Positions 1 to 6,983 of a stretch of 36,289 bases of DNA are shown in pieces (positions within the stretch are counted from its first letter, which is position 1; each line of letters opens with the position of its first letter). The notes under the pieces were generated by a model. It worked only from the letters and a program-made list of their open reading frames with translations, had not been told where the DNA came from and did not search any database. The position numbers and the translations under genes were made by a program. Source of the DNA: CALARM01 sp964431735 (GTDB lineage: Bacteria > Vulcanimicrobiota > SpSt-956 > JAKJGF01); contig CAYSLJ010000067.1 of assembly GCA_964431735.1 (NCBI GenBank), forward strand, positions 1-36,289, written 5' to 3'.

Positions 1-52
1 GCCTCACACACCGGAAGGGTGTAGAATAAATATTACTTTTCGGATAGGTTCT

Positions 53-102
53 AAGTGAATAGTGAGTAGTGATTATTCCCACTCACTACTCACTACTCAC
101 TT
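53..102. repeat. Heptamer-type inverted repeat (GTGANNN class)
   Basis: A 20-base arm at 53-72 (AAGTGAATAGTGAGTAGTGA) is matched by its reverse complement at 83-102 with one mismatch around an 8-base loop. Both arms are made of 7-base units of the form GTGANNN. It lies downstream of the minus-strand gene ending at 168. No T-tract follows on either strand, so a terminator role is unproven. The rest of 1-167 shows nothing else that I recognise. Confidence 0.7.
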
Positions 103-167
103 ATTATATAATGGAGAATAAATAAAGGCAAGGGTCTGCAGATTAATGTGCAAACTATATAAAGAAC

Positions 168-1211
168 TTATTCATCCTTCACTTTTATACCGATATTCTC
201 GTAAAAAAATCTTCCTCTTGTTTCTCCTGAAGAGATTCTTCTTTTTATAAACCCTCTGTCTGTGAGCTGTAAACCCATAGCCCTCTGGCTGATAATTTCT
301 TTTCCCTTCTTCCTGCACCAGTCCCTGTATGTGTCATAAAGATCTTTTGCTGTTGTTTTATAACCTTTTTCAATAATACAGCATTCTTTTATAAATTCTC
401 CTATGGAATCTTCCGTAAAAGGATTATGCATCTTCAGCAGGTTCAGGCTTTCTTTCATGAAATCGTCATTTAAGATTTTATTGTCCATATCCTGAGGAGC
501 CTGTAGATTACTGATCTGTTTTAGCAATTCTTTCGAATAATTGCACATCTTTGCTATTTCTTCCAGTTTACTTTCCACCCTGGGCTCTTTGGATATTTCC
601 TGTTCTATTAAACCTATATAAATAATAATAGTTTCAAGAAAATTATTTAAATTATGAACAATACTCACAGCGCATTTACCAATTGTTTCCATTCTGTGAA
701 TTTCCATGAGTTTTTTTTCGAGTCTCAGGCGTTCTTTAATTTCTCTTGCGAGGAACCCGTTCGTTCTCGACAGTTCTGCTGCAAGTTCTTCCACTCTGAC
801 CTTTAAATTGTCATGAAGTTTCTGAATAGATGTACCGGATTCCTTTATATAAGTTATATCCTGAACGACTCCGTCATAAGAAATTAATTTTCTCTGACTG
901 TCATAATGAAGAACAGGCGTATTTCTCACCCATCGTACAGTTCCGTCTTTTCTGAGAATCCTGTGTTCAATGGGTTCTACTTCTATTCCTTCAAGAATCT
1001 TCTGGACATGACCTTTCACCAGAGCCTTATCTTCTTCATGAACCATGTCTATCCATAGATAGGAATTATTTTTAAATTCCTCATCCTTATAACCTGTAAC
1101 CAGAAAACATGTAGGGCCATGATGGATTGTTTCTATAGGATTGCCATCTTTCAGATTGACGGTATACATATAGTGAATAATAGCACCTGGATGGTACTGA
1201 TAGTTTTCCAT
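168..1211 (-). CDS. PAS domain / degenerate histidine-kinase dimerisation protein with primase-type C-terminal domain
   Basis: This 347-residue protein looks chimeric. Residues about 10-120 form a PAS domain ending in the usual RKDGTVRWVRN...GVVQDIT pattern. Residues about 125-175 are a charged coiled coil. Residues 173-205 resemble a HisKA dimerisation helix with a possible phospho-acceptor at H186 in the motif HNLNN. The expected HATPase domain is absent: no N box or G boxes follow. Instead residues about 265-345 (SIGEFIKECC..., LYDTYRDWCRKKGKE, RGFIKRR...GRFFYENIGI) resemble the winged-helix C-terminus of P4-type phage/plasmid primases. Start at ATG 1211 is 2 bases after the stop of the upstream TPR gene, so the two are probably co-transcribed. 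It cannot phosphorylate itself as drawn. A sensor-linked DNA-binding role is inference. The PAS call is firm and the C-terminal call is good. Confidence 0.85.
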   Translation of the reverse strand: MENYQYHPGAIIHYMYTVNLKDGNPIETIHHGPTCFLVTGYKDEEFKNNSYLWIDMVHEEDKALVKGHVQKILEGIEVEPIEHRILRKDGTVRWVRNTPVLHYDSQRKLISYDGVVQDITYIKESGTSIQKLHDNLKVRVEELAAELSRTNGFLAREIKERLRLEKKLMEIHRMETIGKCAVSIVHNLNNFLETIIIYIGLIEQEISKEPRVESKLEEIAKMCNYSKELLKQISNLQAPQDMDNKILNDDFMKESLNLLKMHNPFTEDSIGEFIKECCIIEKGYKTTAKDLYDTYRDWCRKKGKEIISQRAMGLQLTDRGFIKRRISSGETRGRFFYENIGIKVKDE

Positions 1212-1213
1212 AA

Positions 1214-2317
1214 TTAATTATCCATATTACTTTCCGAGAGACTGAATCTGCCTCTGAATATAAATTCCGCTATTCTTCCGGCCTCTTCCTGGTGTTCTAC
1301 AAGATTTTCTTCCAGGAACAGGGCTTTATCTCTTGCATACCATGCCATACCATCGGAAGGTTTAAGAGCCAGAGCTTTATCAAAAGATTCTATTGCTTCA
1401 TTATATTTTCTTAAATTGATTAAAGCAAGACCTTTATTATACCATGCATTTACATTATCTTTATCACATTCTGTTGCTCTTATGAAACATTCCAGGGCAT
1501 CGGTATATTTCCACTGTTTACCCATGGCTATTCCCATGTTAACCCATATTTTGCTGTAACCGGGATTTATACTCAGTGCTTTACTGTAAAAACCCAGAGC
1601 TTTATCATACTGTTTCTGTTTGTAAAATGCAATACCCATGTTGTAGAGAATATTAATATCGTAAGGAGCCATTTCCAGCCCTTTATTAAAGTATTCCACG
1701 GCTTTATCGTATTCTCCCAATTCACCTGAAATGATGCCTTTATTATTCCATATATGGTGGCACGTCGGGTCCACAAGTAAAGCTTTATCGAAATACTCCA
1801 GAGCTTCTGTATATTTTTTCATACATGATAGTGCCAGCCCTTTATTGCTGAGAGCTTTAAAGTCTGACGGATTTTTTTCTAAAATCTTATCAAAACATAC
1901 CAGAGCTTCCGTATATTGTTTTCTGTTATATAATACGAGCCCTCTGTTATTCAGAGCAGATATATAATCAGGATCAAGTTCCGATAGTATTTTATCAAAA
2001 CATTCAAGGGATTCTGTATAGCGTCCGAGATTGCTCAGAATCATACCTTTATTGTTCCATGTCTGAATATGACACGGCATTATTGATAAAACCCTGTCAT
2101 AACATTCAAGAGCCTGTAAATACCTTTCCTGGATAAATAAGATATTACCTTTATGAATAAGGGCGGTACTATCCTTCGGATCGAGTATTAAAACCATGTT
2201 AAAACATTCAATGGCTTCATTGTATTTTCTCTGGCTGTATAAAAACAATCCCTTGCTTTTCAGATATGATAGATTTGCCAGTTTCTCTGATGATATTTTT
2301 TTATATGATTCAGACAT
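1214..2317 (-). CDS. Tetratricopeptide repeat protein
   Basis: The 367 residues are almost entirely tandem 34-residue TPR units, about ten of them from residue 15 to 350. Each carries the usual pattern (for example YNEAIECFNMVLILDPKD and YNEAIESFDKALALKPSD). There is no signal peptide or membrane segment, so it is probably a cytoplasmic scaffold for protein-protein contacts. Start at ATG 2317 is supported by AGGAGGT 4 to 10 bases upstream (complement of 2321-2327). The gene directly precedes the PAS/primase-domain protein, which suggests that the TPR protein could be its partner (inference). The specific function is unknown. Confidence 0.9.
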   Translation of the reverse strand: MSESYKKISSEKLANLSYLKSKGLFLYSQRKYNEAIECFNMVLILDPKDSTALIHKGNILFIQERYLQALECYDRVLSIMPCHIQTWNNKGMILSNLGRYTESLECFDKILSELDPDYISALNNRGLVLYNRKQYTEALVCFDKILEKNPSDFKALSNKGLALSCMKKYTEALEYFDKALLVDPTCHHIWNNKGIISGELGEYDKAVEYFNKGLEMAPYDINILYNMGIAFYKQKQYDKALGFYSKALSINPGYSKIWVNMGIAMGKQWKYTDALECFIRATECDKDNVNAWYNKGLALINLRKYNEAIESFDKALALKPSDGMAWYARDKALFLEENLVEHQEEAGRIAEFIFRGRFSLSESNMDN

Positions 2318-2391
2318 ATGTACCTCCTGTTGTGAATTATTAATTTATCTTCGGTTCAGAAAGAGACGTGAAAGAATTTTTCTCTTTATTT

Positions 2392-2420
2392 ATTATACAG
2401 TTACTGGATTTATAGTTATA
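2392..2420 (-). promoter_or_regulatory. Possible promoter for the TPR / PAS operon
   Basis: On the minus strand a perfect TATAAT (complement of 2392-2397) lies about 75 bases upstream of the ATG at 2317. The hexamer 17 bases further upstream (TATAAC) is a poor -35. It overlaps the left end of the D-family repeat at 2417, so the repeat may supply part of the promoter. This is a weak call. Confidence 0.3.
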
Positions 2421-2512
2421 GTGTAGTTCACAACAAATTACAGATAATCCTCGCGTCACGCGTCACGCGTCACGAAGCACTTAATTTCTAATAAGTTATG
2501 AAACTAACTATA
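2417..2512. mobile_element. D-family MITE-like repeat, uninterrupted copy
   Basis: It is bounded by TA at 2417-2418 and 2511-2512. Its ends are imperfect inverted repeats: the left end reads TAGTGTAGTTCACAAC and the right end reads GTTATGAAACTAACTA, close to its reverse complement. The centre carries the heptamer array CGTCACG at 2452-2474. At 96 bp it is the reference for the two D copies that contain other elements (3008-3218 and 5467-5722). No coding capacity. Confidence 0.7.
2452..2474. repeat. CGTNACG heptamer array
   Basis: Three consecutive CGTCACG heptamers are preceded by CG. Each unit is a palindrome around its central base, and each junction forms ACGCGT. Confidence 0.85.
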
Positions 2513-3007
2513 ATACTGGCAATCATATACAACACCCTTTCTTAAAAAAAATAGTTACAGAAAAAAATAAAAATGATGTGATACTGAAAAAAGCATGAAA
2601 AAATACATGAAATGCGCCGAAGCGACTTTATATCTGGTTTTTTATAATATATCATAAGTGCCCGGAAAATACAATAGCTGTGAAGCTATATGCAATTAAT
2701 TAAAAAGAACGATCGTGGTGAATGATAAATTTATAAAAAAATAAACAGATAATTTCTAAAAAATAACATGATATTATCAATTTTCTTCATAGAATATGAA
2801 TTATTTAAATTTTTATAGAACTTTAGCGAATGATATTTGTTGTAAATTTGTATAATATGGTTCGCTGCTTTATGCTAATTAAAGAATATGAAAAATTTTT
2901 TTTTTTACTTTTGATTTTATGAAATATTCTGAAAGAGGATTTTTGTAAAGAAGTAGAATAATAATTTTGATTGGATTTTTTTCTGTGACCTATCAGGGTA
3001 TTACGAA
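2513..3007. other. Long AT-rich intergenic stretch without a gene
   Basis: There are about 495 bases of strongly AT-rich DNA with no credible ORF on either strand. An isolated TATAAT occurs at 2851-2856 without a convincing -35. I see no repeat of the A-D families and no RNA gene here. Confidence 0.6.
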
Positions 3008-3036
3008 TATAGTGTATTTCATAATTTATTAGAATT

Positions 3037-3139
3037 TACTGAGGTGAGTATAAATAATAAATATATGCTCTCGTGACGCGTAACGCGTAACGCGTGACGG
3101 GAGGAAAACTTTTATTACATGCTTATGCTCAGGTCAGTA
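3037..3139. mobile_element. C-family MITE-like element with TA target duplication
   Basis: The 103 bp include flanking TA at both sides (3037-3038, 3138-3139). The ends are inverted: CTGAGGTGAGTATAA at the left, and TTATGCTCAGGTCAG at the right, which is the reverse complement with three mismatches. The core holds four heptamers at 3072-3099. The empty site is preserved in another D copy near 5496, where a single TA stands in place of the element. This is direct evidence of insertion with TA duplication, as seen with Tc1/mariner-type and IS630-type elements. Confidence 0.75.
3072..3100. repeat. CGTNACG heptamer array
   Basis: There are four units (CGTGACG, CGTAACG, CGTAACG, CGTGACG) followed by G, inside the C element. 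Read on the plus strand, every unit contains TGA or TAA. Confidence 0.85.
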
Positions 3140-3258
3140 AGTCGTCGTGACGCGTAACGGGTTTAATTCATGCGCATTACGAGGTCATTATTTATGGATA
3201 GTTATGAACGTGACTATAATTGTTCTTCCCGGGAATTCTGAAAGAAGGAAATAAAAAA

Positions 3259-4239
3259 ATGAGAAGAATCAGCCTGTTGTTAATTCTGATCTGTCTTTTA
3301 TCAGGCTGTGCCGTGGAAAAAATTAAAGAGGTAAAACCTCTCCTTGTTTTTGGAGAAAGAGGGAAAAAAGACGGACAGTTTATGAACTTTGACGGTATAG
3401 CCCTTGATTCTAAAGGAAATATTTATGTGGCAGATATTAAGAAGGTGCAGGTATTCGATGAAAAAGGTAAATTTATTCGCTCTATCGGTTTAAAAGAGGG
3501 ATGTTTTAAAAATGAGGTAGTCGGAGTGGCAATAAATTCAAAAGATTTTCTCATATGTGCCGATCAGAATAATTATCGTTACAATATATTTGATTCTCAG
3601 GGGCAGTTCATATCTTCTTTCGGTTCCCGTGGTACGGAAGAGGGAAAATTTTTAAAACCTCAGGGTGTCTGTGTTGATGATAAAGACAATATATATACGG
3701 CAGATAATGAATCAGACAGAGTTCAGGTATTTTCTCCGGAAGGGAAATTTCTATTTAAATTCGGCAAAACAGGAAGCGGTAAAGGAGAATTTGACGAACC
3801 GGAATCCATTACGATTTATAATAACAGGATCTATGTTGCAGACGAGGGAAACGGTCGTATAGAATATTTTGATATGACAGGAAAATATCTCGGAGAAACA
3901 GGAAGAACTTCTGCCCGGGCCATATCATTACCGGACGGATACGGAAAAGAATATGAAAAGGATTATAAAAGCTATTTCGCCAGAGACGTGGAAGGCATAG
4001 TCTTTGATAAAGAAGGATTCCTTTACGGAGCCAATGAAGACGAAGGAGTTATAGACCTGTTTACAGAAAAAGGAGACCTTGCAGGTATATTTACTTCAAA
4101 TGAACAGGGGGGATTAAAAAAGATACAGGGTCTTGCCGTGAATAAAGAAGGAACAAAACTTTATGTCTGTGATCTTGGAAATGTAAGAATACAGATATTT
4201 GATATTAAAACAATTAAAGAAATGATAAAAAGCAACTGA
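3259..4239 (+). CDS. NHL-repeat lipoprotein
   Basis: I start at ATG 3259, preceded by AAGGAA, rather than at the upstream in-frame TTG 3220. From there the protein begins MRRISLLLILICLLSGC, a classical lipoprotein signal with the lipobox cysteine at residue 17. The mature 310 residues contain about five or six NHL units (F...G.KDGQF..FDGIALDSKGNIYVAD; F.KPQGVCVDDKDNIYTAD; and others), which normally fold as a six-bladed beta-propeller. NHL propellers bind proteins, glycans or RNA, and no enzymatic residues are evident. It is probably anchored to a membrane and faces the periplasm or outside. The stop codon sits at the very edge of a B-family repeat. The partner is unknown. Confidence 0.88.
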   Translation: MRRISLLLILICLLSGCAVEKIKEVKPLLVFGERGKKDGQFMNFDGIALDSKGNIYVADIKKVQVFDEKGKFIRSIGLKEGCFKNEVVGVAINSKDFLICADQNNYRYNIFDSQGQFISSFGSRGTEEGKFLKPQGVCVDDKDNIYTADNESDRVQVFSPEGKFLFKFGKTGSGKGEFDEPESITIYNNRIYVADEGNGRIEYFDMTGKYLGETGRTSARAISLPDGYGKEYEKDYKSYFARDVEGIVFDKEGFLYGANEDEGVIDLFTEKGDLAGIFTSNEQGGLKKIQGLAVNKEGTKLYVCDLGNVRIQIFDIKTIKEMIKSN

Positions 4240-4341
4240 GGGACTGTAAGAAAATAACCCTGTCAAATTATGGTTATTATCCTCCCGTGACGCGTCACGG
4301 GGCACGATGTAAACTTATGATGTGGTTATTTTCTGAGCCCT
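4239..4341. mobile_element. B-family MITE-like element
   Basis: The left end AGGGACTGTAAGAAAATAAC is matched at the right by GTTATTTTCTGAGCCCT, an imperfect inverted copy. The core has CGTGACG CGTCACG at 4286-4299. Related copies lie at 5570-5694 and 36091-36180, both in the opposite orientation. It begins at the last base of the lipoprotein stop codon. Confidence 0.65.
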
Positions 4342-4375
4342 TTGAAAAGCTAAAAAAGGAGTTTACTGATAAAAT

Positions 4376-4981
4376 ATGTTTGAATCTCTTTTCCATCTTT
4401 TTACAAAAATTATTGAAACAGTAGGTTATTTCGGTATATTTGTTCTTATGACACTTGAAAGCATGGTAGCACCTGTACCGAGTGAAGGAGTTATGCCATT
4501 TGCGGGATTTCTCGTGACTCAGGGTAAGTTCAGCATGATTGCCGTAATAATAGCCAGCAGTATTGGAAGTATCGTCGGTTCTCTTATATCTTACTATATG
4601 GGTGCTTACGGAGGGAAACCTCTTGTACTTAAATACGGCAAATATCTTCTTCTGGATAAACATCATCTGGAAATTACAGAAAGGTTTTTTGAAAAATACG
4701 GTGAGAAAACCATATTTTTCTGCAGATTTATACCGGTAGTCAGACATTTTATTTCTATTCCGGCAGGTGTGGGAAGAATGAAACTTCCTAAATTCTGTAT
4801 CTATACCCTTGTGGGAGCAACCATGTGGAATGCTTTTCTCGCCTATACAGGTGTCTGGCTGGGGGAAAGATGGGAACTGGTTCATAAATGTACTAAATAT
4901 CTTGATATACTGGTTGTTCTTGTGGCAGCGGGATTTATAGGACATCTTGTATATAAACATATGAAGAACAGAAAGAAATAA
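4376..4981 (+). CDS. DedA / SNARE-associated (VTT) family membrane protein
   Basis: This 201-residue polytopic protein has the DedA hallmarks. They include an N-terminal ESMVAPVPSEGVMPFAGFL re-entrant segment, a GSLISYYMGAYGG helix, and the conserved motif FCRFIPVVRHFISIPAGVGRM with its two key arginines, then two further hydrophobic helices and a basic C-terminus. Family members are inner-membrane proteins, and several are lipid (undecaprenyl phosphate or phosphatidylethanolamine) flippases or translocases. Which lipid this one handles is not visible. An AAGGAG lies about 14 bases upstream of the ATG, somewhat far. It is separated from the lipoprotein gene by a B-family repeat, so co-transcription would have to cross that repeat. 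Confidence 0.92.
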   Translation: MFESLFHLFTKIIETVGYFGIFVLMTLESMVAPVPSEGVMPFAGFLVTQGKFSMIAVIIASSIGSIVGSLISYYMGAYGGKPLVLKYGKYLLLDKHHLEITERFFEKYGEKTIFFCRFIPVVRHFISIPAGVGRMKLPKFCIYTLVGATMWNAFLAYTGVWLGERWELVHKCTKYLDILVVLVAAGFIGHLVYKHMKNRKK

Positions 4982-5026
4982 CAGAGATATTGCCAGGAAA
5001 TAATTCAAGTCATTAATGTTTTGTGA

Positions 5027-5112
5027 TTTATATGAGAATCGTCACGCGTTACGCGTGACGGAAGCAACAAAATCTCATTCTTTGTTGTGATCGGACTGTC
5101 ATGGCTGTTTGT
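5027..5112 (+). mobile_element. A-family repeat, copy 1
   Basis: It starts TTATATGAGAATCGT, carries three heptamers (5040-5060), then an AT-rich half ATCTCATT pairing with the start. After that comes a second small hairpin (TGATCGGACTGTCA) and the end CATGGCTGTTTGT. The same order occurs at 11580, 19958 and, reversed, at 9026. Confidence 0.6.
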
Positions 5113-5151
5113 AAGTTTTTCGCTTACATTTCAATCATCGACAGGCCTATA

Positions 5152-5180
5152 AAAAAATCAGACATTGGCTGATTTTTTTA
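5152..5180 (+). terminator. Rho-independent terminator after dedA
   Basis: The arm AAAAAATCAG pairs with CTGATTTTTTT around the loop ACATTGG and runs into a T-rich tract. It is well placed to end plus-strand transcription from the lipoprotein/DedA genes. As it is close to symmetrical, it could also work on the minus strand. Confidence 0.6.
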
Positions 5181-5272
5181 TTATTTTATTTTGATATAAT
5201 TAATAAGAGGGTATTATTTTATCATTTTTTGATTTTATAATCTCCTGAATTTTAGATTGTTTAACTTTAACA

Positions 5273-5370
5273 TTATTCCGGAAATCTACATATAGAGTAT
5301 TTTTTTATGAGTAGTGAATCGACAGATTATTCTCAGTCAATACTCACTATATGTAGATTTTCGGAAATTA
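5273..5370. repeat. Long imperfect palindrome, possible further element
   Basis: The arm starting TTCCGGAAATCTACATATAG (from 5276) is mirrored by CTATATGTAGATTTTCGGAA (5347-5366), with further pairing inward (GAGTATT/AATACTC). The roughly 35-base centre contains another GAGTA/TACTC pair. It lacks the CGTNACG core, so it is a separate repeat type. No second copy was found in the window. Confidence 0.5.
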
Positions 5371-5466
5371 TTTTTTATTTCAACATCTATTACTGACCTG
5401 AGCATAAACATATAATAAAAATTTTCCTCCCGTTACGCCTTATGCGTCACGAGAGCATATATTTAT

Positions 5467-5722
5467 TATAGTGTATTTCATAACTTATTGGAATTTAAGT
5501 TGTCGTAACGCGTGACGGGTTTAATCCCTGCGTATCACGCATCACGCTTTACGCATTACGAGGTCATTAAGGAGTTGTCAGGAAATAACTACATCTTAAT
5601 TACGATTTCTATCGTGACGCGTAACGCGTAACGCGTGACGGGAGGATACTGATTGTTCTAACAATTTGCCGGAGTTATTTTTCTTACAGTCCTAAGTATG
5701 GATTGTTATGAAACTAACTATA
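5467..5722. mobile_element. D-family element inserted in a C element, interrupted by a B element
   Basis: The left end TATAGTGTATTTCATAAC and the right end GTTATGAAACTAACTATA match the uninterrupted D copy at 2417. TA flanks it at 5467-5468 and 5721-5722, consistent with a TA target duplication inside the C element. Heptamers occur at 5504-5517, and degenerate ones (TATCACG, CATCACG, CTTTACG, CATTACG) at 5533-5560. The B element at 5570-5694 interrupts it after GAGGTCATTA. The D copy at 3008 reads through this site as GAGGTCATTATTTATGGATAG. Confidence 0.7.
5570..5694. mobile_element. B-family element nested inside the D element
   Basis: The left end AGGAGTTGTCAGGAAATAAC and the right end GTTATTTTTCTTACAGTCCT are imperfect inverted repeats. 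The core has four heptamers at 5613-5640 followed by GGAGGATA, as in the other B copies in reverse. A clean target duplication could not be read from the flanks; TA or TAA are both possible. Confidence 0.68.
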
Positions 5723-5768
5723 TTTATGCTCACCTCAGTAAAAAAAACAGGGAGTGAAAAAAAATAGA

Positions 5769-6983
5769 ATGAAACATTATTTATTAGAAGCAGTTGAAGC
5801 ATATGAAGATGAAATAATACATTTCTTGCGGGATATGATTGCTATTCCCGGTGAAAGTCGTAATGAAAAACATATAATAGAAAGAATAAAACAGGAGATG
5901 GAACATGTCGGATTCGATGATATAGAAATAGATAATATGGGAAATATCCTGGGAAGAGTCGGTCACGGGAAAAAGATTATTGCCATGGATTGTCATGTAG
6001 ATACAGTGGGGATAGGAAATCCGGAACAATGGAAGGTAGATCCCTATAAAGGCATGTTACATGAAGGGAATATCTATGGCCGCGGTTCTGTAGATCAGAG
6101 AGCAGGTATGGCAGCTCTTGTATATGGAGTCAGGTTAATAAAAAAATTTAATCTTTTTGAAGATTTTACACTTTATATTACAGGTACTGTTCAGGAAGAG
6201 GATTGTGACGGACTTTGCTGGCAATATATTATTAATGAAAAAGGTCTGAAACCTGACTGTGTTGTCATTACAGAACCTACCGATCTTAACATTTACAGGG
6301 GCCATAGAGGCAGGATGGAAATAGGTGTTACTACGACCGGTAAAGCCTGTCATGCTTCTGCACCTGATAGAGGAGAAAATGCCATATATGGCATGAATAA
6401 AATTATAAGGGAAATAGAAAATTTGAATGAGCATTTAATATCCGATTCTTTTCTGGGGAAAGGAACTGTTGCTGTAACAAATATAACATGTAAATCGCCT
6501 TCTCTCTGTGCTGTTCCCGATGAATGTTATATTCATCTGGACAGACGTCTGACAGCAGGAGAAACAAAGGAAAGTGCTGTGAAAGAAATAGAAAAAGCTG
6601 CAGAAAAAGCAGGAGTAAAGGCAAAAATTGAAGTACTTACATACGAACTTCCCGGTTATAAAGGACTTGTCTATCCTTCTGAACGTTATTTCCCTACGTG
6701 GGTACTGCCGGAAGATCATCTTCTATTAAAATCATCTGTCAATACATTTATTACATTGTTTGACAGGTTTCCTGTTCCCGGTAAATGGATTTTTTCTACT
6801 AACGGCGTGGCTACAATGGGGATGCATCAAATTCCTACTGTAGGTTTCGGCCCCGGTAATGAACATTACGCCCATTCTACAGACGAGCATGTTGCTGTGG
6901 AACAGATTCTTAAGGCTGCAGCCTGGTATGCACTTTTTCCTGGTATTTATGTAAAAACATTAGAAAAAGGAGAAGGAAAATGA
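5769..6983 (+). CDS. ygeY: YgeY-family M20 metallohydrolase
   Basis: I choose ATG 5769, with GGGAG at 5750-5754, over the GTG at 5754 that overlaps that site; this gives 404 residues. The M20 dizinc centre is complete: CHVDTV (H76, D78), the bridging aspartate in RGSVDQRAG (D109), the catalytic pair in VQEEDCDG (E143/E144), TEPTDL (E169) and a C-terminal YAHSTDEH histidine. The TEPTDLNIYRGHRGR signature and overall length match the YgeY group, annotated as a selenium-metabolism hydrolase and related to ArgE/DapE deacylases. The stop overlaps ygeW by ATGA, so the two are translationally coupled. In enterobacteria both sit in a purine/ureido-compound catabolic cluster. The real substrate is not established. 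Confidence 0.88.
   Translation: MKHYLLEAVEAYEDEIIHFLRDMIAIPGESRNEKHIIERIKQEMEHVGFDDIEIDNMGNILGRVGHGKKIIAMDCHVDTVGIGNPEQWKVDPYKGMLHEGNIYGRGSVDQRAGMAALVYGVRLIKKFNLFEDFTLYITGTVQEEDCDGLCWQYIINEKGLKPDCVVITEPTDLNIYRGHRGRMEIGVTTTGKACHASAPDRGENAIYGMNKIIREIENLNEHLISDSFLGKGTVAVTNITCKSPSLCAVPDECYIHLDRRLTAGETKESAVKEIEKAAEKAGVKAKIEVLTYELPGYKGLVYPSERYFPTWVLPEDHLLLKSSVNTFITLFDRFPVPGKWIFSTNGVATMGMHQIPTVGFGPGNEHYAHSTDEHVAVEQILKAAAWYALFPGIYVKTLEKGEGK

Larger units (their letters stand above)
3008..3218. mobile_element. D-family repeat interrupted by a C-family element
   Basis: The left end TATAGTGTATTTCATAA at 3008 and the right end GTTATGAACGTGACTATA ending at 3218 match the other D copies. The C element at 3037-3139 interrupts it after GAATT. 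The D copy at 5467 reads straight through the same site as GAATTTAAGTTGTCG. The distal half carries CGTGACG CGTAACG at 3146-3159. Its right end stops just upstream of the lipoprotein gene. Confidence 0.7.
5391..5740. mobile_element. C-family element containing a nested D element (which contains a B element)
   Basis: The outer ends are TACTGACCTGAGCATAA at 5391 and TTTATGCTCACCTCAGTA ending at 5740, inverted copies of each other. The heptamer core at 5431-5451 is CGTTACG CCTTATG CGTCACG. Before the inner insert the sequence reads GCATATATTTAT and after it TATTTATGCTCACCTCAG. Joined at one TA this reproduces the C element end seen at 3037 (reverse) and near 12395. The element ends 10 bases before the ygeY ribosome-binding site, so it forms that gene's immediate upstream region. 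Confidence 0.72.

Noticed and set aside
1573..1776. Additional minus-strand frame inside the TPR gene
   Set aside because: It is a shifted frame of the tandem TPR sequence, where periodic composition keeps other frames open.
2851..2856. TATAAT as a promoter in the long spacer
   Set aside because: There is no acceptable -35 at 16-18 bases, and such hexamers are expected by chance in DNA this AT-rich.
3220..3258. Lipoprotein start at TTG 3220
   Set aside because: It would place 13 polar or mixed residues before a perfect lipoprotein signal peptide; ATG 3259 has its own ribosome-binding site.
4295..5008. 237-codon minus-strand frame opposite dedA
   Set aside because: It is antisense to a clear DedA gene, has no family-like pattern, and partly reads through repeats.
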